Shown: positions 12,901 through 27,900 of the stretch, piece after piece
Layout of the letters: each line of letters opens with the position of its first letter
Position numbering within the stretch: the first letter of the stretch is position 1
Origin: Achatina immaculata
Lineage: Eukaryota; Mollusca; Gastropoda; Stylommatophora; Achatinidae
Length of the DNA stretch: 64,000 nucleotides
Direction of reading: 5' to 3'
Assembly (NCBI GenBank): GCA_009760885.1
Contig: CM019719.1
Location: forward strand, 24,202,084-24,266,083
Program-made: the position numbers and the translations under genes
The notes under the pieces: generated by a model
What the model was told of the DNA's origin: nothing
Databases searched by the model: none
The model's input: the letters and a program-made list of their open reading frames with translations, nothing else

Positions 12901-15900
12901 AGTTAGATTAGACCATTACAATTGAAATTATAACAAAACAGATCATATATTCTTGTTACATAACACTGATTATATTAAATATAATTTATATAACAGATGT
13001 AATTCTATATAGCAGATGTAATTCATAAAGTCTTTACCGAAACATTATGCCAGTGCAGACTTGTCTGTTTTTATATTACAATAAACAGCACTTTCATGGT
13101 GTTGTTCTAAAACAACTGCCAAATGGGTGACTCAAGAGACTCAAAGGCTAGGGGAATGAACATGAAAAATCTTAAAACGACTGAGAGTTTCTTTCATATC
13201 CATCTTCTGGCAACCTAGAACTCTACTAGATTTTCAAATACGTGGACCACATCATTTCATGGCAGTTGATCTGTAGAGCCCATATGGACAGTTGAGGCAA
13301 CATAGGCATGACATCTTCTAAATGCCAGCTGCCCACAGTATGCAAGAAATGAATTAAACAAACAGATGGATGATTGGCAACTTTCATAAACAACTTCCAT
13401 TTCTTAAGACAAAAAAAAAATATATATATATATAAAATTGTGCAGAAACACAAAAATGAAGAAAATTCAATACACCAAAAGCAATATGAATTTTTAGACT
13501 ACTTTCTTTGTTCAGTTACTATCCTGTCATTCTTACCTACTCCAGCTGAATTCAGCTTTGACGTCATCATGTTGGTGAGTAACTGCAAAGAATCACAAAA
13601 GTTTGTTGAAGCTCAAAACAACTAATAAAACAAAAAATTAGCTTTTTATTTTTCCCCTCAAATTTTAAAGACAGAATAAGTGTCATGCAAGATGTAACCA
13701 TGAAAAAAATGATGGGAGAATTGTTTACTATCCTCACTAAAATTTAACCATCTTCTACTAAAGACATCAACAATATTGGAATTATGGATCCGACGACATG
13801 TTACTTGAGTAATCATTATTAATGAAAAATTTATGACATTTCTTCCTGAGATTATTCCTTTTTTTAGTTGCACCTGAAAGGCACCATGAAAATGTCTCAA
13901 ACACTGCAACATTAAAACAATACATTTTTGACAAAACGCTGTAAACAATAGCTCTTGGACTACAACTGACTACTTAAACAGCATATTTTTTTCCTACAAA
14001 TAAATGCAGCTATACAGCTTTGTTTCACAGTTCATAATTTTAAACTGTCATAAATAGGGAAATTGTATCATTCTCCTGTAAAATATGGTTGCAATGATTA
14101 ATGGCTTAGAACAAAAAATGTTTATGTGCTGTGGCTGTTCTTCTGTGGTCAAAGAGTTAAAAAAAAAAAACAACAAAAAACAAAGAGTTAAAAAAAAACA
14201 ACAAAGGGCTTCAACAGCAAGTTGACAAAAGTGATGACTTACCTCTCAGCTTCCAAAAAGGCTCTGGAACAAACTCCTGAACCTGTTTATATCTCTCAAC
14301 AACAAAGCCCAGTGTAGGAAACTGACAACTACCATAACTGATCAATTGTTCTGCTAGCGCCTGGGGAAAGATTTTCTGCAGTCGAAGGGTCTGAAAACGT
14401 GTGAATGCAGCACCTGTGAACAAAATGAGAGCAAAATATCTGCTCTGAATAAATGAATATTAAAGTGTTCACTAATTTTTTTAAAAAAATACTGTTACAA
14501 GAACTGGGAAGCACTTCCAAATACCAAACTATGTGCTTGGTTGGATGCAATGCATCTCTATCTCTGAACATCAGAAAAGTCTAAAATATTACACTGAGCC
14601 TATAGAAGAAGCAGGAGATGCAATGAGTAACGGATAATGAACAGAACGACGCAAAGATCATTAAAGACAACAGAAATATGGTTCATTAGAAGAGTGTTAA
14701 AAATACCATGGACAGCTAAGATGACAAACAGTGAAAGCAAATGTAGAAAGGAACCCAGTTAAATCCATAAGAAAATAACAGTCATCATTTACCCGACATA
14801 TAATAAAAAGGGAAGGCTTTAAACAATGTAACAACAGAAAAGATAAATGGGAAGAGAGGCAGAGGAAGACCAAAGGGAAAAAAAAAAATCATGGACAGTC
14901 TAAGACAATGACACAATAAAAAGCCACCAACTAAAGTGATGGAAAATATCAAAGATCAACAACTGTGGAGAAGAATGACTGTCAATGCCTACTGGCATGG
15001 CACCTAAAAAAAAATAATGAAATGAAGAAAGCTAAAGCTATTTCACTAACCTGACTTTCACAAAGAAACATAAATCATATTACCAATCCGTAGATCCAGC
15101 TCTTGCCGTACATCAACAGCATCATTAACCCTTGGATCAGGCTCTATCAAATTGTTCACTGCACGTGCTACAGCCCTGATTAACAAATGAGCAATGCATA
15201 TCAAACAATTATTCTTCAAATCATTATTTGCTGATCTGCTACTTCCAATAAAGAATGTTTTCATGCACAACACATCATAGATTATCAAAACTGAATACCC
15301 CTGGGAACAACTGTGGTAAGAACACACTTATCTTAACATAGTCTTTGTGAGACAGGGAACATAGATCTGTTTGCTTAAAAACTCTGATCTACTTCTGTAT
15401 CCCAGAAACCTGTAGCAATCAACACTAATTGTAATTGTTATTTTTGTAAAATGTAATGTCAAGTTGGTGGACGGATGGGGACATGGATATTGCCAGCAGG
15501 GATGAGGAGAGTCTGGTGTGAAACCGATGAATCCAGGAAGTGACAGGCCTATGGGTCTTTACAACAATGGCTATCAGAATGATGTAAACAAAACAGAGCC
15601 ATCAGACTATAGGTGGCAGGGAATGGATATCATTGAGGCACACATCAGATTCCTCATCCCAAAGTTGGAGTGTCTCTGTGGAACTATCTCAAACCCATCT
15701 GGCCAGCCAGAGTTGCACGCTGGATCTGACATGGAGAAGGGGCTTAACTACAGCCACCAGAGGCTGGAAAAACAAAGTTTTGGCCAGGCCAGCCTACACC
15801 ACTGTCTTTATGGCAGTCTGAGCAAGACCACAGTCTGCCTTAGCAAGGAAAGGTGCTGAAGTCAGAGGTAACCAGCCAAAAGGCACATCGCAAAAATCAG

Positions 15901-18900
15901 GGTACCACGCATCATCGCCAATGTGCATATGAAGAAGAGATCAAAACTGAAACCTCAACTTTGTTCTTGCTCTAAACTTGCTGGAAAAGCAAACTCGTGT
16001 TCTCTGCAGTACAAACATTATATTTGGCTCATGTGTGTGGTTTGTTTGTTTGGATTATAGTGGCTTGGTCAAAGACCCAAAGAAATGAGCTCGGGTGTAA
16101 TCCAACAACTGAGGATCTGCTCTGTTTTGACGGTCAGGTCAAGATGGCACATTAGCCTTTTACTAGGAACCTTTTATTTTTTTTTTTTTAAAGAGGAGGG
16201 TCTTGATTATCTCTGGCACATTCACAAACATCATCCCTTAGCAAATTCATCTTTGTTCTGACCAGTGCCACAATACAATGGCCTCACCAGAACACAGGCA
16301 ACTTACTGGATCCCAAATTATCATCCAGCCTCTTCAGATCCTGCTGGTGCCTCCTTATAACATCTAAAGCATGGCCAACAATTCTGGATCAAACACCACA
16401 CCGTAGTGAAGCACTAGTGTGGTTTACATTTTCAATGCAGATGTTCATGGCTCAGGATTCTTCAAGATGTCTAGGCCTATCTCTCAAATTCATTACATTA
16501 TATGATTCTTTATTTGCTCTAGAATACAAAAAGAAAACTCCTATATCATTTACACTCTGACTATGCTACTGAACACTACTTCATCTTACAAACACAGAAA
16601 GATATTAAACTATTATTCTTATTTCATACTCTTTAATCCACTATATTCTCTGACAAAGATTTCTAATCAAATCAAATCAAATCAAATTCTGTTGTATAAA
16701 TCTACATCAAAATTTTATTACACAAGTCAATGAGATTTTTTTTTTCAAAATATTAAAAATCATAGGTAACACAATAATTCATTTAGGTCAATCAGTTCAA
16801 ATTTCAATAATTATTTTTTAAAATAAATTTCACACGGCATCAGAACACAAGGCAGGCAAAAACTTATAAACTATCAAAATTTAAAAAAAAAAAAAACAAT
16901 TAACTATACATGTTAAAGAATTTGTATCTCCAAAAGTCTTTACTTCTTAAAAATGGGAAAAGAAATGGCTATTCTAATTAATATGTAAAATCCCACTATA
17001 AACTATATGATCATAAAAGCCAAATGTACTTACTGTGGCGTTATTTCTGAAAACTTGGCCCTATACACCCTGATACTTGGTTTCACTGAAAACAATAAAT
17101 AATATGATTATTATGGCCAATTCATTATTACAGCAACAACAACAAAAAAAAAAGAAGCTGATATGGAAGTCATGTAAAATGAAAAGACTCCCAACATTAC
17201 TGCTATGACAGCTAATCAAAAAACAAGCTGGTTAACTGTTTCCATGCCTGTTGGAAAAATTTTACCACTTCCGGTTTGTCCGTCGTGTGCTTTTGGTAAA
17301 ATTTTACCACTTGTTTCGTTTCTAAAAAACGGGTGTAATTTTTTAATTGTAAACATTTTATTTGTGTATGTCCGGTGAACTTTCATACTTCAGTCCTAAG
17401 CGTGCCTAACAACAGAGTGAAAATGGGTGGTTTTTTTTTTTAGAAATGTCAATATTCTGTGTGATTTCTGAGGCATACAGACAAGCCTTACGACCAGACC
17501 ACTGTTCTTGAATATGCCCCAAGTAGATTTTGACTTATAAAATGCTATAAAACAGGCTGAAGAAGTTTGAAGGTTATTTCAGACATTATTTTAGCGAGAC
17601 TAGTACAAGAAGACATCAACAAGTCAATCTAGAAATCTCAGATGGTAAGTAGTGTGGATCTAGACCTAGCCGATGTTAAGCAGGACACAATTATTGTCTA
17701 AAAACATCACATTACTTCTTTTTTCCTAAAAAATTCTGCATTTATGAAATCTTCATAGATTTACAGCTATTTCTATATATATAAAACATATACCTCTAAT
17801 ATGGAATACTTTGTTCCATTCACTTTTACAACTATACCCCCTATACAGATCAAGACCCGTGCTTTTAATTTGGCACAAAACGGAATGTCTGCATTGTTTT
17901 TCTGCGGTGTGGAATGACTTAAGAACTGCACAAGCAGAAACTGTCAGCACAATGACAGCTGGACTCTCATATGCTGACAAAGATGCAGTACTCAAGCTGA
18001 ATGAGACAGCGGTCAGTGGTTCACAGCTGACATGTCAAAATGATCTTCCTGTTCTCTACATTGGATACTACAGCATTAAAATCACACCATCCAGACCATG
18101 CATGAAAAGAAATCACCTGAATAAGTGCTTTCTATGTTCTTGTTACAACTTTTTTTTATCATAATCAGAATACTGCAGTATTCTGGCTGCTCATCTCAGA
18201 AGAATTCTTTATACTACTGATGTTCTGATTTTTAATCATAACAATCACTCCACTATGACTGTTCAACTGATACAGTCTCAAGATAAATTTTCTGTTGAAT
18301 ATAATTAATAGAGTGGTAGGAATAATTACAATAGGATTATACCTATCATTATAATAATTATGTATATATAAAAATAATGATAATTCATTTGACTTATAAG
18401 ACAGTTCTCCAAAGGCTGGGAACTAGATGTCTGTGGAAGTTATCAAGCTTTGTTTCGCCTAGTCACTTCTTATGGCCAAATCCACCAAAATTTGATAAAA
18501 TACACTAAAAACAGATCACGTTCATGTTCCAAGATCTAGTCTCTGAGTGCTTACATCTGCTGTCTTCAAGTTTGGTCCTCATTTCCTCCCCAAATAACAA
18601 AGTACCCCTTTACAGAACTGCTCTCCATAAGGTTTTATCGTATGCCTGGTCTTCCTGAGATGTCATGGCTAAGTAAGTAATCTCTCATGGATGTCTTGGA
18701 GATATACTTGGATTTCAGTTTAGGTGTAACTCACTGCCCCTTTCCCTCTTGAAGCTTGCCAAATAATATGCATACACACAGGAATGTAGACTGCATCAAT
18801 TCCCGCACCATAATGCAGACCATCTTCTGCTGCCAAGTGTTACTACAAGTGCTGGAAGCTTAAATACTGGTTACTTTCTACTATTTCTTGTTTATTATTT

Positions 18901-21900
18901 CCTGGCCAGACCCCAGCTCCTAACAAGAGAAACTCTACGGTGAAGCTGAAATCCTGAGATAAACTGCTGCATTTGTGAGAGGTTGCCGACGATGTCTGAG
19001 TGAACGACCAAGAAGTTTATTACACAAAAGTAGTAAAGATTGAAAAATATTAAGAGTTTTCATGCATCTAAAAAATATGTTGTCAATGTTTTATTTGCCT
19101 GTAACTTTCTTTGAGTTTTCCCGATCCCTGGGTTTACAAGTTTTCACTCTTTTTCCCTTGTGCCAGATAATGAAACATACAGGTCCTCTTCATACAGAAT
19201 GTCAGTGATTGAGGAATTTGGTGGTATCAGGTTCTTCCAAAGATCCTTCAATGCACTGCAGTACAGCACAAGATGTATAACAGTTTCTTTTTCTTGTCTG
19301 TTGCAGTGCATGCAGTATGGTATGTGGTCAGAGGTCACTCTGTGTAAGTGCTTACTGAGGGTGATGTGTCCTGTTCTCAACCTGAAAATTGTGAATTGGT
19401 CTCTATGACATAAGCTGTTGATGTGGTCTCCAGGGTCAGGCTTTGGCAGGTGTGTATATAGGGATCTTCCAGTTGGATTACTGGCCCAGCTGTCCATCCA
19501 CTGCTGCTTGCAGTTGTTGTGTATAATGTGTTTAGCTGTTCTCATGTTGGTGGAGATGTGGGGCTGTGACATGGTGGCTCCACTCTTTGCAGTCTGTCAG
19601 CACATTCATTTCCTCTGACATCTGTGTGATCTGCTTGTAAAAAGAGAGCTTAGCAGACAAGTCTGAAGAATTGGAATATTTGTTATTACTTTAGTTGTTC
19701 CATTCCTTACTGTCTTTCATCAACACTGTTGTAAAATTATCACATGAAATTACTGGTTGGAAGACATTAATCTAACACAAACCTGCTTTACAAACTTGAA
19801 TAACTTCAAAACCAATGTTTTCTCCTTCTCGATCACAATCTGTCCAAATTATGAGAGACTGACATCCACGTATTTCTTGCTCCAGCGTTCTCTGAAAGGA
19901 AGAAGAACTGTAAGAAATGAACAGAACTGGTTACAGAACACTAAATTATGATAAGATGGAAGAACATGAAATGGTTTAATTGATAACAACATGGCTTTTC
20001 AGACTGAAAGCAGTGGATCACACTGCACATATGCCCGGAAGCCATGGCAGTACTTTTATTCCCTAATAAATTCATGCTTCAACAGAAATTATAAGCAACA
20101 CAGATGTGGTTTTGAAGAAAAATCCAAAACATATACTCTGGACGGTCATAAAAACAAACGGACATGTTTCTAATTCTTTGTAAACATTTAGTCTGGAAAG
20201 AATTCAACTTGTTTTCTATGGTTCTGGTGATTTTCCAGCATTCACTTCCATAGAACATAGTACACTTAGAACATTACTCTTAAATATCCTGATCTTTGTC
20301 TTCATACTTAGTTTTTTAGACTTCCAAACAGTCTGCAGCATTGCAAAAGCCTGTTTGCTCTAGTAAGTCTGCTTCATCCAAAGTCACAGCAGGTTAATCA
20401 AAAAAAAAAAAAAAAATAATTAAGCTGGAAAAAGTGTCTCTGCACTTCAAATCTTCAGACACTGATGCATATTACTAGTGGTGTAACTGTGAACATTGAT
20501 ATTCATGTTGCCAACACTATAGTGAAGATACTTCTTCTTCTTCTTCTTCTTCGTTCGCTTCTACCACCAAAACCGCACTGTGATCCTACTGAATTTACAC
20601 CTGTGGTCCTCGTTAGGTCCCGTGGTCTCCACAAGAGGACCACAAGGGTTTCAGAGTATTGCAGGACTTTAGCCTGTATTCTTGGTGGGTCTCTGAAGCG
20701 GATTGCATGACACCGTGGTTTTCGTTGCACCAGTTTAGTCTAGAGTTGGACTTTCTCACCGGAAGACCTCGACATGTTTAGGATATCAGTGCATCCCCGC
20801 TGGGTGAGAGGCGGTAGCCCACCCAGGCCAGAGTTGGACCTTCTCACCGGAAAACCTCGACGTGTTTTGAGATACCCGTGTATCACCACCGTGTGAGAGG
20901 TGGTTGCCCATCCAGCCCAGAGTTGGACTTTCTCATCGGAAAACCTCAGCGTGATTAGGATACGCAAACATCCCCGCCGGGTGAGAGGTGGTTGCCTATC
21001 TAGACTGAGTGAAGATACTGAAACACAAGTGTCAGGTTATGTGTGAAACTGACTACATCAGCCTTCTAAAATTGTTGCTGTGGTCTCATGATGCAGGCTT
21101 CTTAGCAGGCTCCATTACTACAGGGAGGACACATGTATCTTGGCTGAACAACTAGAGCATCACAAGATGGTATAACAGGGTCTTAGCTCTGACTTGTTAA
21201 TTCAGATAAATGTGTCATTTCTCCATCAGTCACTAGCCTCCGATAAAATACTGGATGGTAAAGGCAGATGTTCACTAAGATGTTTAGAAAAAAACATGTT
21301 TAAAAAAAAAAACAAAAAACTTCATGATTATCTTCTTCCTCTTCGTTCACTTCTACCACCAAGACTGCCCTGTGATCCTGCTCAATTTACACCCGTGGTC
21401 CTCCTTAAGTCCTGTGGTCCCCCGTGTGGTCCCCGAAAGGACTACACGAGATCCCCGAGAGGACCACAAGAGGTTCAGAGTATCTCAGGGCTTGAGCCTA
21501 TATTCTTGGTGGGTCTCAGAAGCGGGATTGCGTGACAATGTGGTTTTCATTGCACCAGTTTAGTCTAGAGTTGGACTTTCTCACCGGAAGACCTCGACAT
21601 GTTTTGGATATCAGTATATCCCCGCTGGGTGAGAGGTGGTAGCCCACCCAGGCCAGAGTTGGACTTTCTCACCGGAAAACTTCAGCATGTTTTGAGATAT
21701 CTGTGTATCACCGTCGGGTGAGAGGTGGTTGCCCATCCAGTCCAGTACTGGACTTTCTCACGGAAAACCTCAGCATGATTAGGATACGCATACATCGCCG
21801 CCGGGTGAGAGGTGGTTGCCTATCTAGACTGCCCTGATCCAGTGTCTCCAACTTCACTATTTTGTGGTCGTGGCCGCTACCTTTCCTAATTGTGACCAGG

Positions 21901-24900
21901 ATGGAGCTTTTGTCCAGGAGGACGAATCCTCGCCACTAGTGACTTCCACCCCTGGGTTGAGCCGGTTTAGGCATATTATCCCAGTATGGGCGTGTTTGGG
22001 ACGTGACCAACCTCTACAGCAGAGATACCACGACATGCGTAGCCTTCAAGTTTCACCCCTGGTATGAGCCGGTTTAGGCATATTTCACCAGTATGGGTGT
22101 GTATATCGGGCGTGACCGACCTCTAGAGCAGAGGTGGCGTGACATGCCTGGCCATCAAGTTTCATCCCTGGTGTGTGCCGGTTTAGGCATATTTCACCAG
22201 TGTAGGTGTATTTCGGATGTGGCCGGCCTCTAGAGCAGAGGCGCCATGGTATGTTTAGCTCTTGCAGTGATACTACTGGTCATACCGATTAAATTTCACT
22301 TTATCCTTTTCTTCACCTTTTCACATCAGTGCCGCACAGCAACCTTTAATTCTTTTCCGCATTTTCTTCCTTGACCGGGAGGAGCTTCACTCCACGTGCG
22401 GCATTCAAAGAGTCTCGCCGCAGTGTCTTAACCTCTGGGTTAACCCGGTTCATGCATTTCACTTGATATGACTGCACTTAGGACGTGGCCGACCTCCAGA
22501 CCAGAGGTGCCGTGATTTGACTGTTTGCTTCGCTTTATCCTTTCTACCACCTTTTCCGCAGTGGTGCCGCGCGGCAACCCCATTAACACCTTTCTTCATT
22601 GGCCGGGAGGAGCACTGCTCCACGCATGGCTGCTGAAGAATCTTGCCAGCAGCGGTAGATGAGCTACCAAACGTGTCACTCATCTACCCTAAGTGTCTGG
22701 TTTCAGGCGCCAGATATTTGCCTTCGCCCCTTCTCCTGTCAGTTTAAACAGTTCTGCCACGGGAAGGCCAGGAGCTGGACTTGACTGCCAGAGGCTGTTT
22801 GAAATGCACGCCGCTGGAATGGAGATCGAATTCTCCACCCCACCTCCGGCAATAACAGTCTTTAGAACCTATATGATTATAAAAGTAACTGCTTTTAATT
22901 TAACTCTTCCCGTGCGGGAGGAAAAACACAGACGTGTTCTGGAGGGCGGGAGTAAAAACACGGGTCTTGACTGTAAGGGGGTCTAGTTGTAAAATGGAAT
23001 GGAAAACAGTAGTTCCATGTACTTCCGTATACTTAATATGTTTCAAAGTATAGCTAAATGAATGAAAATTTCATAAATGCAGAGTTTTTTAGGAAAATAG
23101 AAGTAATGTGATGTTTTTAGACACTGATTGTGACCAGCTCACCATCGGCTAGGTCTAGATCCGTGCTACTTACCTCTACTTACCATCTGAGATGTGTAGA
23201 TATACTTGTCGATCTCGTATTGTGACTCCGTATTGCATTCTCGCTGAATGAATGTCTGAACTAACCTCCTAACTACTTCTCCAGTTGTCTAAATATGTGT
23301 AGATCTACTTAGAAAACATTCAAGAGCAGCGGGGTGGCCATAGGCTATGTCCATACCCCTATCTACATTGTCAAAAACTGAAAAATTTCCATGCTTCACG
23401 TCCTTGTTCTCGCTCAGCATCGCTCGTAACTAGGCACGCATTCTCCATTTTGAAAGTGTCACCAGAATAGCAGACGAAATATGTACAATCTAAATGTTAC
23501 ACCGCTTGTTTTAATGAAACAAACAATGTCACTAAAGCGACCATACGGTAGTTTAGGGACATTTCCGGTGTCACTATATCGACCATACGCACGGAAAGAG
23601 TTAAATGAATGATCACTACATACCTTAATGTCCATACATTTAGGAAGGCATGTTTTCTCAACTGGTACACTGAATAAGTCGACTGGATTACAGGAATGCC
23701 TTCACATATGAAAAACAAACAAAAGAAACAGCACTTTAGAAAAGCTACAAGACAAACTCCATTAAACTTTTTCTTTTTCAGCAGAGACTAAACTGCAAAA
23801 AAAATCTGAAATATCCAAATTGATACTGTCTAAAAAAAAAAGTGCATTTCAAAATGTTAGTTTCTGGAAAATAAAGTAGTAATGTTTATAGTCTTTAGAT
23901 ATGATTACAAATTTTTATATTCTGAGGTGCCTTCAGAAATTAAAATATAAAATGAAATCATAAACTCACATATTGCACATCTCACAGATATTGTGAGTTC
24001 AGTGCCAGATCACCTCAACAAAACAAATCACATCCATTTTTCTGGCTCTCACACACATAAAAAAAAGCCTAAAATCATGTTTACACCGCAATGTATTAAA
24101 TGCACAATAGGGTAGGTTTAAATCTGAAAAAAAAAAAAAATGTAGCTAAAATTAAAAATACTTTATTACTAAAAAAAAAAAAAAAAAAGTTACTCTTCAA
24201 CACCTCAGCCTACATCAAACTGCAATATTTTTGCTAGTGGAGACCCTTGACTTTGATGCTGATCACTTAGGTGAACAATCATCCATCTTCTGGCCTGTGT
24301 TGGTGCTTGACATGCCTTTTTCACTAAGTTTAATAATTTCTAGATTTTGATAAGAGATATGTGACTCTTCCTTTCACAAAGACATGAAGTGTGCAAATGT
24401 TGGTGGTAAAATGGTGCTGACTGACTCACTTGATGTGATATTACTGAAAAAAGCCATCTAAAGAAAAAGGCATATTCTAAAATAGTAAATAAGAATAGTT
24501 TGAAAAATAAAACACGTCTGCAAAATGCAGTAAAACAAAGTTCTATAAAGTGAGGCATGCCTGTATATAAAGATATGTCCAGGTATCAATAAAAACTGTA
24601 AAATGTTTCAAAATTTATAAACTGATGTATGTTCAAAATCCTATACAAAATGATACATGTTCAAAATGTATATTAAATGAAATATGTCTACAAACTCATA
24701 TGAACTGAGATTTGTTCATAAGCTCATATAAACTAAGTCACTCATTTGAACTGAAATATTCTTTTAAATTCATATAAACTGAGAAATGATAAGAAATATA
24801 AACACTAAGACATGCTCAGAAATTCTCATAAAACAGAGAAGAAAATATCTCATTTTAAAATTTGGTATAAATAACTTCTGAAACTCTAGACACCAAGAAA

Positions 24901-27900
24901 CTGAAGCTCGCCTGACAATACAGTGAAAAGAGATCTGTAAATATGAAAAATGTTTTTAAAAAAAATCAAACAAACTGAAACATATTCAGAAATTCATAAG
25001 TAAACTTGGAAGTTTCTAAATCTATTTAGATGAAGATAAGTTACACGAAAAGAAAAAAGTTACATGAAATACATTGAACATTCTCTCAAAATCTGACACA
25101 CCAAACATACACTTCAATATTAATGACATTCTCAGCTGATAGTAAAGCATTAAAAGACAACGTCCTACTGTCAGCTATTGTTATGTGATAACAGTTTATA
25201 TGTCCATCTAAGAATATCACAACTAGGGGAAAAAAAACTACACTGCCAACATGATATACACCAGGAAAAATTTTAAAAAAGATAAGAAAATGATAAAATA
25301 AAGACAAGAGATAAAAATAAGATTTAAAGATGAAGGGAGCAGGAAAAAACTTGTATCTTATTTACCACTTCTTAAATATTCCTAGAAACTCAAAGTCCAG
25401 AAGGTGTCCTGACACAGAGGTCATGGTCATTGTCACCTGCTGGTTCATCAGTCTATACTCAAACTCGTAAATTTTGTTGAATTTTGAAAAGCTTTCTCTC
25501 TGCAGGAAAACAACATAATTCAAATTATGCATACAACCACAGGAATCAAAAGCATACTTTTAAAATTCCTTTCACATATCATCTGATTCATTTCAAATGT
25601 ACAATATAAAGGAATACAGAAATGTCTGAGTGGTTTTCACATGCTGCAAGAAAATTTATCATGCCTACCATTTTTACATGAAAGGAAAAGACAAATTCAT
25701 ATCAGTGTCTTAGCTATAGGACAGAAACTTGTGACACAACTGGAAAAGCAGAAATATTGAAGCAAATTTTGTGTAGGAAGAGAGGGGGAAAAGAACTATT
25801 GGAATGCATATTCAAAACCTCTTTATGCATAACAAGATGTTTTATGCAACTCCAAAAATCAAGGAACAGAGGACTGCCTAAACTAACATATATATATATA
25901 TATATATATAAATATATATTGACTGACGATTGATACATTCACAGCCTAAGGTACAAATACTTGAAACATGCAGTTGATATTAGGTGCATTTGTAGATCAG
26001 GTTAATGTAAAATTAAACACCAAGTTTCAAGAAATTAACTGCAACCAATTTTTTTTTTTACAAGCTACTGAAGTAGTAAGGGGTGGCAGAAATTGATAAA
26101 ATTGATAAAATTTCTCATCGAGTAGTCATTTACTACCTCTGCATCAAGGGCTTATCTGAGATCCATGAGGATATGGTAGAGACTCTAGGGGAGAGTGCCC
26201 CTTCTTACAGCTCAGTAAAGAAATGGGCAGTTCAATTCAAACATGGAAGGGAGAGTCTGGAAGATGATCCCCATCCAGGAAGACCAAGAATGGTAACCAC
26301 TGATGAAACCACCGGCAGAATCTATGACATTATAACGGAGGATCGACGACTAACTGAGCGGTACATTGCTACTGAGTTGGGCATCTCCCAGGAACGTTTT
26401 CCTGCCATTAATCACAGTGATCTTCAAATGACAAAGGTCTCTGCTCGATGGGTCCTGAAACTTCTTAGAGCTGATCACAAATGCCAGCGTCTCACATGTC
26501 AAAAGACAATATGGCCATTTTTCTGAACATCCTGAAAAGTTTCTTCAGCAAGTTATGACTATGGATGAGACTTGGGTTCATCATTTTCAGCCAGAAACCA
26601 AAGAACCAAAGCAGTGGAAACATGGATCCCCACCTACAAAGAAAGCAAGGGTGGTTCTGTCTGCAGGCAAAGTGATGGCTTCCATCTTTTTGGATTCAGA
26701 AGGTGTGTTACTGGTAGACTATCTTCAAAAGGGCAGAACAGTCACCAGGGCCCATTACGCTTAATCTTGTGAAGCAACTGCAGGTCAAACTGAAGGAAAA
26801 GCTGGAAGGAAATTGATGAGAGGAGTCATCTTTCATCAAGACAATGCTCCAGTTCACAGGTTGGCAGTGGCAATGGCTGCCATTCATGAATGCGTCTTCC
26901 AGCTTCTTGAACATTCTCCTTATTCCCCATATCTGCCCTCTTCGGGACTATTACCTGTTTACCAAACTCAAAAAGGAGCTCAGTGGTTGTAAATATGCTT
27001 CAGATTATGATGTCATTCATGCTGTAGATCACTTTCTGCTGGCACAAGATGCAGACTTTTACAAAGTGCATAAACTTGCAAGGGGGCTAAGTTCGGAAAT
27101 AACCCCAAAAAGTTGTCCACAAATAATTAATCTGTTCTACCTTAGGCTGCGAACTTATTAATCACCCCTTGTATATATATCTTACATCCTTCCCGTGCCA
27201 TTAAATGTCACATAGGGCCCACATGGTAGTTTGCCAAGATGTCCTGTCTTCGGCGAGTTTTCAATCTCATCAAGGGATGTTATGGCCACTGAATTGGCTT
27301 CTCTTAACAATGTCCTCTTTAGAGTTTCATGTGGTTGACCTCTTTTTTTTTTTTTTTGGCCTGTTGTGTTCCATTTGATAGCTTGTTTGGGGATTCTCTT
27401 ATTGTTTCTTCTCATCACATGAGATCATTTCCTGATCAACCATGAGACAGGCTGTTGTTTGCTCATCTGTCTGATCTCTGCATTGTTCTTGAATTCATTC
27501 AACTTGATGCAGAGTTATTTTCCTTAGGCATTTGTCTTCAAAAGAGTCTAATTTCTTGTCTATTTCTTTAGTTGTTTTCCAGCTTTCACATGCATAAATG
27601 AGGGTGGATATTACATTTGAATTGAACAGTCTTAACTTTGTTTTTGTGCTTATAACTTTTGAATGCCATATGCTCTCAAGATTCTTGAAGATCGACGTTG
27701 CTTTTGCAATTCTAATTCTAACTTCTTTTCTGGTGTCACCATCCTGGTCTATGTAGCTGCCAAGCTATGCAAATTGATTGACTTCTTCAACATCTGTCTC
27801 TTCTATGTGTATTTTTCCATTTTGATTAATAGGAAGTTTCATTATTTTTGTTTTGTCCTTGTTAATTTCAAGTATTTTGCTAGCCAGTGAAGACAGGATA

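Noticed and set aside
26083..26526. Intact mariner transposase gene
   Set aside because: It stops after the DNA-binding half, and the catalytic half is in two other frames, so it is a broken copy.
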